NCBI RefSeq assembly: GCF_015351235.1
Contig: NZ_JADKSJ010000002.1
Coordinates: forward strand, 930,001-994,000
Direction of reading: 5' to 3'
Length of the DNA: 64,000 nucleotides
Origin: Plantibacter sp. VKM Ac-2880
GTDB taxonomy: Bacteria > Actinomycetota > Actinomycetes > Actinomycetales > Microbacteriaceae
Shown here: one piece after another, positions 1 through 10,554 of the stretch
Numbering within the stretch: position 1 is the stretch's first letter
How the letters are laid out: the number at the start of each line of letters is the position of its first letter
The notes under the pieces: model-generated
Databases searched by the model: none
Seen by the model: the letters and a program-made list of their open reading frames with translations, nothing else
What the model was told of the DNA's origin: nothing
Program-made: the position numbers and the translations under genes

Positions 1-1978
<1,978 letters not shown>

Positions 1979-1988
1979 CCATCCCCTC

Positions 1989-2030
1989 ACGACGAAGGCC
2001 CGCCGGCACCAGCCGGCGGGCCTTCGTCGT
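1989..2030 (+). terminator. Strong hairpin terminator after rfbB
   Basis: Two perfectly complementary 19-base arms (1989-2007 and 2012-2030) around a four-base loop start 10 bases after the rfbB stop codon. There is no clear T tract, which is usual in high-GC actinobacteria. Confidence 0.8.
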
Positions 2031-2033
2031 GCC

Positions 2034-2155
2034 GGTCCCTGAGTCGAACCCTGGTCCCTGAGCCGATCGAAGGGCTCGTCCCTGAGCCTTGAGCCTGTCG
2101 AAGGGCGCCATCCCCCGCGCCGCGCTTCCCCCGGTCCCTGAGCTTGTCGAAGGGT
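2034..2155. repeat. Intergenic CTTCGACARGCTCAG repeat cluster 1
   Basis: Four partial or complete copies of the repeat in the GGTCCCTGAGCCTGTCGAAGGG orientation, degraded to different degrees (one lacks the middle, one has an internal duplication of TGAGCC). They lie between the convergent ends of rfbB and the M23 peptidase gene, between their two terminators. Confidence 0.85.
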
Positions 2156-2184
2156 GCTCCGCCTACCTCCTGTCGCCAGAACCA

Positions 2185-2218
2185 CGAACGCCTCGCCCGG
2201 AATCGGGCGAGGCGTTCG
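2185..2218 (-). terminator. Hairpin terminator of the M23 peptidase gene
   Basis: Perfect 15-base arms (2185-2199 and 2204-2218) with a GAAT loop, 23 bases past the stop codon of the minus-strand peptidase gene. Confidence 0.75.
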
Positions 2219-2240
2219 ACGTGTGGCGGGATCCGCGTCG

Positions 2241-3485
2241 TCAGTCGACGTTGGCGTACAGCCACTCGAGCGGGTCGACCCAGGTGACGCCGTCGAGTCG
2301 GATCTCGAAGTGGAGGTGCGGCCCGGTGGACATGCCGGTGGAGCCGGTGAGGCCGAGGATGGTGCCGACCTTGATGGCCTGCCCTTCGGTGACCCGGACG
2401 GAACCGTGCTGCATGTGCGCGTAGACGCTGGAGACGAGGCGGCCGTTGATGGTGTGGTCGACGATGACGTTGACGCCGAGCGAGCCTTCGCCGTCTTCGA
2501 CGTGGCGGACGACGCCGTCGGCGATGACCTGGATGGGTGCACCGTTGCCGGGGTTGAAGTCCTGGCCGTGGTGGTCGCTGGAGCAGCCGGCGCAGTCGCG
2601 AGCGCCGAAGCGGTCGCCGATGGTGACACCGACGGCGAACGGCCACTGGATGGTGCCGTTCGGGTTGTTGGTGAAGGTGTTGGCGGGGCGGATGCCCATC
2701 GCGGCGGCGGCCTCTTCGACGGTGCTCGTCGTGTAGTCGTCGCGGGTGAAGGTCAGTTCCGCCGAGCCCTCGCTGTCGAGCGACTGGGAGGCCTGGTTGC
2801 TGAGTCCGTTGCCGTCGCCGAGCTCGGCCTGGGAGGCCTCGGCCACCGACGTCGCGACGTCCTCTGCGGTGAGGAGTGCGTTGGCCGGGACGGAGGTCGC
2901 GACGGCCATGAGGGCGACGAACCCCATTGCGGCACCGGCGAAGATCTTCGTGGTGATGCGGCGCTTCCGGGCGATGCCCGAGGGGCGAGGAGCGGCGGGC
3001 GTGGAGGCCGGACGACTGGTGTTGCGGGGCTTCGTCGTCGACGCCGGAGCGGAGGCTGCCCTGGTCGACCGGCGCGGACGCGAGGCGGCGAGGGGGATGT
3101 CGGTGTCGACGGGCACGGAGGACGTCGGCGTCGTCGTGTCGGGGGCGAGGGTCGGCTCAGCGATGAGCGACTCGGTCTCGGCCGGCGCGAGGTCGGCGAC
3201 GTCGGAGGTGTGGACCGCGTCGATCGCCTCGGCGATCATCTCGTCGACCGGGTCGACGGCAGGAGCGGCTTCTGGCTCCGCGACGTTGGCCTCGTGGGTC
3301 GGGTCCTGGAGTACGGACTCCTGCTGCTCGAGGGCTGCCGCCGCCTGCCGCTCACGTTCGCGGAGTTCACGACGGCTGAGGGGAGGCGTCTGCACGGGTG
3401 CGGCGGCTCGCTCATCGGACGTGTTCTGCGGGTCCTGAGGGTCGGGAAGCACAGGGGTGTCCTCAGGGCTTGCATGGCGTGACAA
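2241..3485 (-). CDS. Membrane-anchored M23 (LytM-type) peptidase
   Basis: A 414-residue protein with a long cytoplasmic, Pro/Ala/Glu-rich N-terminus, one membrane segment (about 180-203) and a C-terminal M23 domain (about 281-414) outside the cell. The zinc ligands of LytM enzymes are present: the HxxxD site in HHGQD (305-309) and the HLH motif (390-392). Such enzymes cut peptidoglycan cross-bridges or, when inactive, activate amidases; here the metal site is intact, so catalysis is likely. Translation appears to start at TTG 3485, the only suitable start before the conserved part, with a GAAAGG about 11 bases upstream. The gene is monocistronic with a long 5' region. Confidence 0.88.
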   Translation of the reverse strand: MSRHASPEDTPVLPDPQDPQNTSDERAAAPVQTPPLSRRELRERERQAAAALEQQESVLQDPTHEANVAEPEAAPAVDPVDEMIAEAIDAVHTSDVADLAPAETESLIAEPTLAPDTTTPTSSVPVDTDIPLAASRPRRSTRAASAPASTTKPRNTSRPASTPAAPRPSGIARKRRITTKIFAGAAMGFVALMAVATSVPANALLTAEDVATSVAEASQAELGDGNGLSNQASQSLDSEGSAELTFTRDDYTTSTVEEAAAAMGIRPANTFTNNPNGTIQWPFAVGVTIGDRFGARDCAGCSSDHHGQDFNPGNGAPIQVIADGVVRHVEDGEGSLGVNVIVDHTINGRLVSSVYAHMQHGSVRVTEGQAIKVGTILGLTGSTGMSTGPHLHFEIRLDGVTWVDPLEWLYANVD

Positions 3486-3713
3486 GGGGGCGGGGGCCTT
3501 TCAATGGGGCTAGCAGATAGGGCGTGAAGTCCGTCCACGCGGGGGAACGCGGACGTAACGAATAGATAAATGATAGCAACGGGAGCCTGAAAAAGCCATG
3601 GCAGTGCTCGGTTTTCTTGTGGAAAGCCCTGGTCAGAGGCCATATGAGAGTTCTCTTATGAACGAGTCGCGACCGGAGCGTTTCGGGGCGTCCGTCGTCG
3701 CCGGGCCGACGGT
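3486..3713 (-). promoter_or_regulatory. 5' region of the M23 peptidase gene
   Basis: This 228-base gap is clearly less GC-rich than its surroundings. On the minus strand a TATCAT (3570-3575) could be the -10 box, which would give an 80-90-base leader containing a hairpin (GTCCGCG pairing with CGCGTGGAC, one bulge). Further upstream is an imperfect operator-like inverted repeat, CATATGAGAG/TTCTCTTATG (3641-3660). No known riboswitch was recognised; I looked for c-di-AMP riboswitch signatures and did not see them. Confidence 0.4.
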
Positions 3714-4541
3714 TCAGCCGATGGACGAGGCGAAGCCCTGCTCGATGAGTAGGCGCTCGAGGACGTCGAGCAGGGGTGCGTCTGCGGCCATGATGAGCTT
3801 CGTGGTGGCGGGGGCACCGTCGAACCCGGCGACCGTCGCGCCCGCTTCTGCCGCGATGAGCGCCCCGGCGACCTGATCCCAGGGCTTCAGTCCGCTCTCG
3901 TAGTAGGCGTCCAGGCGGCCGGACGCCACACTGCAGAGGTCGAGGGCCGCGGAACCGATCCGGCGGACGTCGCGGAACGTACCGAGCAGGGCGCCGAGGA
4001 CCGCAGCCTGCTCCATCCGCCGCGACGCCGTGTACGAGAAGCCGGTGCCGAGCAGGGCGACGTTCGGGGCGACACCTCGATTCACTTCGAGGGTGCGGCC
4101 GTTGAGGTGTGATCCCGATCCACGGGCGGCTGTGTACGTCTCACCCAGCACCGGGTTCACCACGGCGCCGGCGAGGGCGGTCCAGGTGGCGGGCTCGGGT
4201 TCGCCCTCGACGACCCCGATGCTCACGGCGTAGGCGGGGATGTCGTAGAGGTAGTTGACGGTGCCGTCGATGGGGTCGACCACCCAGGTGAGGCCGGAGG
4301 TGCCGGTCGAGCCGCCTTCCGCGCCGGTCTCCTCACCGAGGAAGCCGTCGTCGGGGCGGGCCGCGAGGAGTCGATCGCGGATGAACTGCTCGGACTCGCG
4401 GTCGGCTCGCGTGACGACGTCCTCGATCGAGGACTTGCTCGCAGCGATCTCGACGCCCTCGCGTCGTCGGCGCAGGATCAACTCCCCCGCGTCGGTGGCG
4501 ATGTCGGTGGCGATCTTGAGGAGCTCTTCGTGGCCGGTCAC
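3714..4541 (-). CDS. Inositol monophosphatase family protein
   Basis: A 275-residue Mg-dependent sugar-phosphate phosphatase of the IMPase/histidinol-phosphatase-like fold. The metal-site motifs are all visible: GEETG (69-73), DPIDGT (89-94) and WDQVAG near residue 222. Substrate cannot be decided: inositol phosphate, histidinol phosphate (HisN-type in actinobacteria) and 3'-phosphoadenosine phosphate enzymes share these motifs. The start is GTG 4541, placed six bases after TAGGGT, so the message is probably leaderless. Transcribed alone. Confidence 0.85.
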   Translation of the reverse strand: MTGHEELLKIATDIATDAGELILRRRREGVEIAASKSSIEDVVTRADRESEQFIRDRLLAARPDDGFLGEETGAEGGSTGTSGLTWVVDPIDGTVNYLYDIPAYAVSIGVVEGEPEPATWTALAGAVVNPVLGETYTAARGSGSHLNGRTLEVNRGVAPNVALLGTGFSYTASRRMEQAAVLGALLGTFRDVRRIGSAALDLCSVASGRLDAYYESGLKPWDQVAGALIAAEAGATVAGFDGAPATTKLIMAADAPLLDVLERLLIEQGFASSIG

Positions 4542-4582
4542 CCCACCACCCTATGGCCGGCCTGGTCGTCGACGCGTGGGCA

Positions 4583-4810
4583 CCCTTCGACAGGCTCAGG
4601 GACCAGGACGTTCCGGGCACACTTCGCCCGGTCGCTGAGCCTGTCGAAGTGCCCGAGGAGTTCCAGGCACGCTTCCACCGGTCACTGAGCCTGTCGAAGT
4701 GCTCACGAGGAACCCTCCGACAAGCCGAGACATTCCAGGCACGCTTCCACCGGTCACTGAGCCTGTCGAAGTGCTCACGAGGAACCCTTCGACACTTCGA
4801 CAGGCTCAGT
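4583..4810. repeat. Intergenic repeat cluster 2 with 72-bp near-tandem duplication
   Basis: Five copies of the CTTCGACARGCTCAG core in both orientations. A 56-bp block containing one copy is present twice (4661-4716 and 4733-4788, offset 72 bp) with identical sequence, so the duplication is recent. Two cores lie close together in the same direction at the right end. The cluster fills the gap between two minus-strand genes. Confidence 0.85.
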
Positions 4811-4837
4811 GCGGCGCAGCCCGAGGAACGGACGCGC

Positions 4838-6109
4838 TCAGAATGGTGCGGGGTCCGGCTCGGTGCGATGGTGCTTGCCGTCGGGTGTGGTCCAGTCGAG
4901 CACGCCACCCGGGCCGTGGTCGAGGTTCCAGCCCGGCAGGTGTTTCATCCGGTGGTGATGTCGGCAGAGACAGGCGAGATTCCCGACATCCGTTGTCTCG
5001 CCGTCCTGCCAGGCGACCGAATGGTCCAGGTCGCAGGCCCTGGCCCTCCGCCCGCACCCTGGTGCGCGACAGGTGCCGTCTCGGAGGCGCACCGCCCGCT
5101 GCAGGTCGGCTGGAACGCGATACTGGCCGCGGCCAACGGAGAGGACGGCGGCGGTTTCCGGTTGGACGAGGATTCGGGTGAAGGAGGGTGCGTTGACGGC
5201 GATGCGGGCCGCGGTCTCGGGGTCGATCGGCCCGTATCCGTCGAGCGTGGCGGGGGCATCGGAGACGCCGGTCATGCTGAGTGCTGGGACGGTGATCTGC
5301 ACGGTGGGCTTGATGTGCTCCTGGACCTCGATCGGGTGCGGGAGGACGGGGTTCGAGGCAACGTCATCTGGGGTGACACCGGTGAGGGCCAGTGCCGCGA
5401 GCGCGTCGGCTTGCAACTGCCGACGCGTGCGAGCATCGCCGGCCTTGCGTGACTCTGCAGCCGCGGCCTCGAGGCGCTCGACGATGCCCTGCGCGATGGA
5501 CGCCGTGGTGAACAGGTGCACCCATGCCATGCCGTCCGAGGCGGGTTCGAACTCCACCCGGCGGTCCGCCTCCGAACGGATCGCGCGCGCCGTGATGGAC
5601 TCCGGGTGGAGTCGCTCGCGGAGGTCTTTCGCGCGTTTCTTGAGCCGCGCGGCGGTCAATCGCTCGGCCATCGGGAGCACCTCGGCGATGAACGACGCGC
5701 GTCCTGTGGTGGGAACGTCGCGGAGCTGGTCGGTGATCGTGCGCGCATGCCGGCCAGAGATCCGGCCGGCCTCGAGTGCGGCCAGCACGGTCGGTGCCTC
5801 GTTCACGAGCTGTTCGGCGTCGTTCGTCGCGTGCAGGACGGTCCGCTCGGCCGAACGGGTCGCCATCGCGAGCATCGCGCACGTCGAGCGGCGCGAGAGT
5901 GCGCGCCGCTCGGCCGGCGGGTAGATGGCCGGGACGACGGTGCCCGCGAGCGCGTCCGCGTACGCGGCGGAGCGGGCAAGGAGGCGTGCCGCGCGCGCTT
6001 CCAAGACCGCCTGCTGCCGGCAGATGTCCGCATACTCGTCCGAGAACTCGGCGAGCTGCGCGGCGTACTCGTCGCTCGCGCGGATCGCGGTGGCGGTGCT
6101 CTCGGTCAT
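4838..6109 (-). CDS. DUF222 / HNH endonuclease (13E12-type)
   Basis: A 423-residue member of the DUF222-HNH family that is multicopy in actinobacteria and often moves between genomes. The helical DUF222 region covers roughly residues 20-310. The HNH motif lies near residues 340-390 with paired cysteines (CRAPGC, CLCRHHH) for structural zinc and the DHSVAW core histidine. Biological role is unknown; the HNH residues look intact. Start ATG 6109 follows CTGGAGTC, an ordinary ribosome-binding site. The gene is bracketed on both sides by the intergenic repeat family. Confidence 0.9.
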   Translation of the reverse strand: MTESTATAIRASDEYAAQLAEFSDEYADICRQQAVLEARAARLLARSAAYADALAGTVVPAIYPPAERRALSRRSTCAMLAMATRSAERTVLHATNDAEQLVNEAPTVLAALEAGRISGRHARTITDQLRDVPTTGRASFIAEVLPMAERLTAARLKKRAKDLRERLHPESITARAIRSEADRRVEFEPASDGMAWVHLFTTASIAQGIVERLEAAAAESRKAGDARTRRQLQADALAALALTGVTPDDVASNPVLPHPIEVQEHIKPTVQITVPALSMTGVSDAPATLDGYGPIDPETAARIAVNAPSFTRILVQPETAAVLSVGRGQYRVPADLQRAVRLRDGTCRAPGCGRRARACDLDHSVAWQDGETTDVGNLACLCRHHHRMKHLPGWNLDHGPGGVLDWTTPDGKHHRTEPDPAPF

Positions 6110-6180
6110 GACTCCAGTCCACCATGGACCACTGACATTCCAGATGCCGAGTGCGGGTGAGTGCGGACGTACCCCGTGGG

Positions 6181-6206
6181 CACTTCGACAAGCTCAGCGA
6201 CCGGGT
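6181..6206. repeat. Single copy of the intergenic repeat (cluster 3)
   Basis: One CACTTCGACAAGCTCAGCGACC copy upstream of the DUF222/HNH gene. The rest of the gap between 6110 and 6328 holds nothing I recognise. Confidence 0.75.
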
Positions 6207-6328
6207 CTGGCTGTCGGCATCCGGGTCGGGCTCGGCGACCGCAGCGTGCTTGAGGACTGAGGCGGCGTCCAGCGGCGGCAACCCACGACCCTCGGCGACA
6301 GTCACATGCACAATGCCCGGAAACGAAC

Positions 6329-6356
6329 ATTGCCCCACCCGCTGGGGTGAGGCAAT
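6329..6356 (-). terminator. Terminator of tRNA-Tyr
   Basis: An inverted repeat (outer arms ATTGCC/GGCAAT, inner ACCC/GGGT) lies eight bases past the 3' end of the tRNA on its strand. Confidence 0.65.
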
Positions 6357-6363
6357 CGTTCAG

Positions 6364-6445
6364 TGGCGAGTGAGGGATTCGAACCCCCGAAGGCTGAGCC
6401 GTCTGATTTACAGTCAGATCCCTTTGGCCGCTAGGGTAACTCGCC
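6364..6445 (-). tRNA. tRNA-Tyr (anticodon GUA)
   Basis: An 82-base class II tRNA. The acceptor stem GGCGAGT/ACTCGCC pairs over seven bases, the anticodon loop reads CTGTAAA (GUA), there is a long variable arm, and the T loop GGTTCGAATCC is canonical. The discriminator is A; CCA is not encoded. A terminator-like hairpin follows. It is the only tRNA gene seen in the window. Confidence 0.96.
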
Positions 6446-6550
6446 AAGCGCGCCCGACCGACTTTCGAACAGCCAACCGAAAGCGCTTGACCAATATAGC
6501 CGCCAGATGGCCGGACGCGAAATCAGGATCAGGACCCGTCATCAGGCCGC

Positions 6551-7315
6551 TCACTTCTCCGCTGACGACACCGCTTCGGCGTACTCGTTCGCGGCGGCGG
6601 CGACCCGTCGAAGGTACTCGGGCGACGAGTTGTAGGCGCGGATCCCGCTCAGCCATCCCGCCTCAGTCCGCATGTCGTAGTCGCTCGCCCGGCAGAGGTA
6701 GTTCGCCGCCGCCATCGCCGCGTCGTCGAGGTTCTGCGGGTCGAGCACACCATCGCCGCTCGCATCGGTCCCCCAGTTCTCCCACGACTCCGGGATGAAC
6801 TGGAACGGCCCGACCGCCCGATCGTCGACCGGGTCGCCGTCGATGACGCCCTGGTCGGTGTCCGTGATCTCCTCCGTCTCGCCACCCTGCAGGGGGACGC
6901 CGAAGATCGGAGGCGTCACGACACCGTCCTCGCCGAGCTTCGAACCGTCGTGACGGCCGTGGTCGCTCTCGGCGAGCCCCACCGCGGCGATCGTCGTCCA
7001 CCCGATGCCGCACTCCGGCGTCAGTTCCGCCTTACGGATGGCGGCACCGGCGTAGGAGCGGAGAGCGCGTTCCGGGATGCCGCTCGATGACGACACCTCG
7101 GCCACCCACGCCTCGTCGGCGAGGTCCACGTTGGCCACCCCGCCGTCGGGGGCGTCGCTCTTCGGCGGCAACTCGACGGGCTGGGCGTACGGGACGGGCT
7201 CCGGCTCCGGTGCACACCCACTCAGCAGGATCGCGCCGAGAAGCATCGAGGCACCCGCAAGGGACCACCGTCGTCTGGTGGCCGCCGGGCGGTCCTGCAT
7301 GTCTGGGCTGTGCAT
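6551..7315 (-). CDS. Lytic transglycosylase-like lipoprotein
   Basis: A 254-residue secreted lipoprotein: Arg-rich start, hydrophobic stretch, lipobox LLSGC with the lipidated Cys34. The rest is an SLT/MltB-like domain with the presumed catalytic Glu116 in [10 protein letters not shown], the [10 protein letters not shown] motif and a [17 protein letters not shown] segment typical of actinobacterial transglycosylases. It should cleave peptidoglycan glycan strands outside the membrane. Start ATG 7315 has GGGGAG just upstream. It is divergent from yajQ across 53 bases. Confidence 0.87.
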   Translation of the reverse strand: MHSPDMQDRPAATRRRWSLAGASMLLGAILLSGCAPEPEPVPYAQPVELPPKSDAPDGGVANVDLADEAWVAEVSSSSGIPERALRSYAGAAIRKAELTPECGIGWTTIAAVGLAESDHGRHDGSKLGEDGVVTPPIFGVPLQGGETEEITDTDQGVIDGDPVDDRAVGPFQFIPESWENWGTDASGDGVLDPQNLDDAAMAAANYLCRASDYDMRTEAGWLSGIRAYNSSPEYLRRVAAAANEYAEAVSSAEK

Positions 7316-7368
7316 CTCCCCCAGCCAACCACACCCGCCTGACCGACACCGGCGGTACCATGGTCCAC

Positions 7369-7857
7369 ATGGCAGATTCCTCGTTTGACGTCGTGAGCAA
7401 GGTCGACAAGATGGAGGCGGACAACGCCCTCAATCAGGCACACAAGGAGGTCGAGCAGCGCTACGACTTCAAGAACGTCGGTGCCTCGATCGCCTGGAGC
7501 GGCGAGAAGATCCTGATGAAGGCGAACACCGAGGAGCGCGTGAAGGCGATCCTCGACGTGTTCGAGTCGAAGCTCATCAAGCGCGGCATCTCCCTGAAGA
7601 GCCTCGAGGTCGGCGACCCCTTCGCCAGTGGCAAGGAGTACCGGATCGAGGCCACCCTCAAGGAGGGCATCAGCCAGGAGATCGCCAAGAAGGCCAACAA
7701 GCTCATCCGCGACGAGGGCCCCAAGTCGGTCAAGTCGCAGATCCAGGGCGACGAACTGCGTGTCTCCTCGAAGAGCCGCGACGACCTCCAGGCCACGATG
7801 GCGCTGCTCAAGGGCGCCGACCTCGACATCGACCTCCAGTTCGTCAACTACCGCTGA
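7369..7857 (+). CDS. YajQ family nucleotide-binding protein
   Basis: A 162-residue YajQ (UPF0234) protein, full length for the family, beginning [23 protein letters not shown]. Members bind nucleotides, and the Xanthomonas homologue binds cyclic di-GMP; function in actinobacteria is not settled. I choose ATG 7369; TACCAT (7356-7361) sits seven bases before it and fits a leaderless start. The in-frame ATG 7360 overlaps this box and is less likely. Transcribed alone. Confidence 0.92.
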   Translation: MADSSFDVVSKVDKMEADNALNQAHKEVEQRYDFKNVGASIAWSGEKILMKANTEERVKAILDVFESKLIKRGISLKSLEVGDPFASGKEYRIEATLKEGISQEIAKKANKLIRDEGPKSVKSQIQGDELRVSSKSRDDLQATMALLKGADLDIDLQFVNYR

Positions 7858-7940
7858 GCCGGCCAGGCGCGGCGCTTCGGCGCGACCGCGTCATGAACGA
7901 CGACTGATCCGCTCTCTCCAGTGGAGCGCACCGCGCGCTC

Positions 7941-7961
7941 CGTCCGGCCTTCGGCCGGACG
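7941..7961 (+). terminator. Hairpin after yajQ
   Basis: Perfect nine-base arms CGTCCGGCC/GGCCGGACG with a TTC loop, 84 bases after the yajQ stop codon. Confidence 0.55.
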
Positions 7962-8004
7962 ATGCCCGCCCTGCACATCGCGGGGCCCGGTCGTTGGAGC
8001 ACAC

Positions 8005-8199
8005 GTGGATCACTCGAGGCCCTCGGACGGGTCGCACCTCGAAGTCTTCCGGACATCGAGCGCCGACCAGGAGGTCGGCGTCCCCTGCTGGTGTTCGATC
8101 GGCCAGAACCACAGCTACGCCGAGTGGCTCGCCTTCGGTCGCCCTGATCCGCGACGCCCGGCCGGCCCGCGACGCCGCCACCCTCCGACTCAGCGCTGA
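8005..8199 (+). CDS. Candidate small ORF or gene remnant
   Basis: Between yajQ and the convergent hydrolase lies 332 bases without an obvious gene. One frame from GTG 8005 codes for 64 residues, has TTGGAG a few bases upstream and high third-position GC for about 45 codons (the part ending QNHSYAEWLAFGRP). After that it becomes Arg/Pro-rich and runs ten bases into the hydrolase gene's end. I recognise no family. It may be a real small protein, a truncated gene or chance. Confidence 0.25.
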   Translation: MDHSRPSDGSHLEVFRTSSADQEVGVPCWCSIGQNHSYAEWLAFGRPDPRRPAGPRRRHPPTQR

Positions 8200-9227
8200 C
8201 CCGTGACGGGCGCCGCCAGATACCCGCGGCCCCACGCGACGATCTGGTCGAACGCGCGTTCCCTGACCGGCTCCTCCGAGAGGAACACGTCGTGGAGGGC
8301 TCCGTCGAGGCGGACGATCGTGACCGTCTCACCGAGGTCGAGGGCGCGTTCGGCGACCGCGTCGACGTCCAACGCCGTGTCGCTCCGCATCATCGCGTCG
8401 TTCCACCGCGGGAGGAGGACGCTCCGCGCCGACAGCAGCGTGAGCGCCGGGACACGCAGGTGCAGGCCGGCGTCGACGAGACGATGCCCGGTGAGGATGG
8501 CGTTCAGCCACCCGGGGTGCAACGGGAACCCGTGGAGCGGCCGCCACGCGAGGTCGTAGTCCCACGCGCCGTCCATCGTGCTCGACACGGACCGGGTGTA
8601 GAACCCGAGGTCGACGACCGGGAGCTGGGCACGCGGATCGATCCGGGAGCCGGCCTGGATGAGCGGAGCGATGGCGAGTCGGCCGAGCTGTCGCGCCTGG
8701 AACTCCAGCCAGGGGCTGTTCAGGACGAGTCCGGCGACCCGGTCCTGGTTCCTCGCCGTCCACAGGCTCAGGGTCAGGCCACCCGTCGAATGCCCGAGGA
8801 GGACCAGTCGGCGACGGGTGCGGCGTCCGGCGACGTGATCCGCGGCACCATGCCCCATGACGGTGAGCGCTGCCTCGATGTCCTCGTCGTAGGTACGGAG
8901 GTCGTCCACGTACCCGGGCGTCTGGTGCGGCCGGAGGCTTCGCCCGTACTTGCGCAGGTCGAGCGCGTAGAACCGTGCGCCGAGTCTCGCCCAGAAGCGG
9001 GCGAGATGGCGCTGGAAGAAGTAGTCCGACCAGCCGTGGACATACAGGACGTCGATCCCGTCCGCGACGTCGGGGAGGAGGAACTCGCCCAGCTGCTCGA
9101 GCGGAGGCATCCGGTAGCGGACGAGCGTCGCCACGACGTCGCCCTCGTCGTCCGGTTCGAGCGTCAGCGTGCGCTGCTGGAACCCCTCGCCGAGGATGTC
9201 GTCCGTCCAGCCCCGAGATCCCGCCAT
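8190..9227 (-). CDS. Alpha/beta hydrolase (lysophospholipase/S33-like)
   Basis: A 345-residue cytoplasmic alpha/beta hydrolase with the nucleophile elbow GHSTGG (Ser147), an oxyanion-side motif VHGWSDYF (63-70) and the late His in GALHDVF near residue 315. It resembles monoacylglycerol lipase-like proteins, but the substrate is unknown. No signal peptide. Start ATG 9227 stands six bases after TAACGT, consistent with a leaderless message. Convergent with yajQ. Confidence 0.8.
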   Translation of the reverse strand: MAGSRGWTDDILGEGFQQRTLTLEPDDEGDVVATLVRYRMPPLEQLGEFLLPDVADGIDVLYVHGWSDYFFQRHLARFWARLGARFYALDLRKYGRSLRPHQTPGYVDDLRTYDEDIEAALTVMGHGAADHVAGRRTRRRLVLLGHSTGGLTLSLWTARNQDRVAGLVLNSPWLEFQARQLGRLAIAPLIQAGSRIDPRAQLPVVDLGFYTRSVSSTMDGAWDYDLAWRPLHGFPLHPGWLNAILTGHRLVDAGLHLRVPALTLLSARSVLLPRWNDAMMRSDTALDVDAVAERALDLGETVTIVRLDGALHDVFLSEEPVRERAFDQIVAWGRGYLAAPVTGQR

Positions 9228-9300
9228 GTCGCCACGTTACCGTGCGGAAGCGATCGACCCCCGGATGGTCCGGCTTGCGCGCGGACCATCCGGACGTCGA

Positions 9301-10458
9301 CTACTGCTGGTAGGGGTTGTGCTGCTGCGGGTTCTGCGGGTTCTGCGGCTGCTGCCCGTAGGGCTGCTGCGGCGCAGGCTGGTGCTGACCCTGCTGGTGC
9401 TGACCGTGCTCCGACTGGCCGTGCTGCTGCGGCTGGTGCTGGCCCTGGTCGTGCTGACCGTGCTGGGCCTGACCCTGGCCGTGCTGGTCGTGCTGTCCCC
9501 GCGGAGCATCGGCGAGCCCCTCGGGTGCGACGAAGCGCGTCGCGAGCAGCGCACCGATCGTCAGGAAGCCGGCGAGCGTCACACCGTAGAGGAGCGGCGA
9601 CAGGAAGCCCTGGTTGACGATGAACGTCGCGGTCCCGTACTGCTCGACCACGCCGCGCACGATCGTGACGATCAGCACGATGAGCATCATGACACCGGTG
9701 CCGACCGCGGCGGCGATGCCGACCGACTGCACCAGGTCCCGAGCTGTGCGGACCCGCGTCAGGGGGCGGACGAGGATCAGGATGAGCGCAGCGCCGGCAC
9801 CCCACAGGGCGATGTTCACCAGGTTGGCGCCGAAGCTCAGGAGGACGTCACCGACGGGGAAGTACTCCGAGATGCTGAAGAAGGAGCCGATCAGACCCAC
9901 GAGGGCGACGGCCGCGGCGATACCGCCCGCGATGCCCACTGAGATGAGTGCGAGACGGGTCTCGCGCGCCCGGGGGTTCGGAGCCTTCGGCTGAGCCTGC
10001 GCGTACTGCTGCTGCGGCTGGCCGTACTGGCCGGTCTGCGACTGACCGTACGGAGCTTGGGGTGCACCGTACTGGCCGGTGTGCTGCGGCTGGCCGTACT
10101 GACCGGTCTGCGACTGACCGTACTGGCCGGTCTCCTGGCCGTACTGGCCGGTGTGCTGCGTCGCGGCGGACTGGTCGTTCGGCTGACCGTACTGCCCCTG
10201 CTGCGGCTGACCCCACTGGCCACCCTGGTCACCGGACTGCGGCTGGCTCCACTGCCCCGCCTGCTGTGGCGCCGGCGTCTGCTGGCCGGTCTGGTTCCAC
10301 TGCTGCTGGACGGGGTCCGGGTGCATCTCTCCGTACCGCGGCTGCTGCTGCTGGGACTGCTGCTGCTGGCCGTCGGCGACGAATGCCGGCGGATCGGACG
10401 GCGGGACGGACGTCGGCTGGTCCGACGGGACGTTCTGGGGCGCGTTGGGGTCGGTCAT
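9301..10458 (-). CDS. Four-TM membrane protein with Gln/Gly/Tyr-rich tails
   Basis: A 385-residue protein of unknown function. Residues 31-157 are low complexity, rich in Gln, Gly, Tyr and Pro, with repeated TGQYGQ units. Four membrane segments follow (about 169-194, 205-230, 242-268, 285-309). The C-terminal 65 residues are again Gln/His/Gly-rich with GQHQQ/HGQ units. Both tails should be on the same side of the membrane, probably inside. Composition of the N-tail resembles prion-like, phase-separating segments. Start ATG 10458 is six bases after TATGCT. Similar Q-rich tails occur on other actinobacterial membrane proteins; I know no assigned role. Confidence 0.75.
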   Translation of the reverse strand: MTDPNAPQNVPSDQPTSVPPSDPPAFVADGQQQQSQQQQPRYGEMHPDPVQQQWNQTGQQTPAPQQAGQWSQPQSGDQGGQWGQPQQGQYGQPNDQSAATQHTGQYGQETGQYGQSQTGQYGQPQHTGQYGAPQAPYGQSQTGQYGQPQQQYAQAQPKAPNPRARETRLALISVGIAGGIAAAVALVGLIGSFFSISEYFPVGDVLLSFGANLVNIALWGAGAALILILVRPLTRVRTARDLVQSVGIAAAVGTGVMMLIVLIVTIVRGVVEQYGTATFIVNQGFLSPLLYGVTLAGFLTIGALLATRFVAPEGLADAPRGQHDQHGQGQAQHGQHDQGQHQPQQHGQSEHGQHQQGQHQPAPQQPYGQQPQNPQNPQQHNPYQQ

Positions 10459-10510
10459 TCGTCCAGCATAGTGACCGACACACTTCGGACAATGGTCCGG
10501 ACAACCGGGT

Positions 10511-10540
10511 TGACGCAGCCCGATCGACCGGGCTGCGTCA
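10511..10540 (-). terminator. Terminator of the ferredoxin-NADP reductase gene
   Basis: Perfect 12-base arms (TGACGCAGCCCG and its complement) with a six-base loop, 14 bases after the stop codon of the minus-strand gene. Confidence 0.75.
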
Positions 10541-10554
10541 CGCTCGAGGAACGA

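Noticed and set aside
3486-3713. c-di-AMP (ydaO) riboswitch before the peptidase gene
   Set aside because: Expected conserved words of that riboswitch are absent; only generic hairpins are seen.
4583-6206. Composite transposon around the DUF222/HNH gene
   Set aside because: The flanking repeats are the same dispersed family found at seven other sites, of irregular number and orientation; no transposase or target duplication seen.
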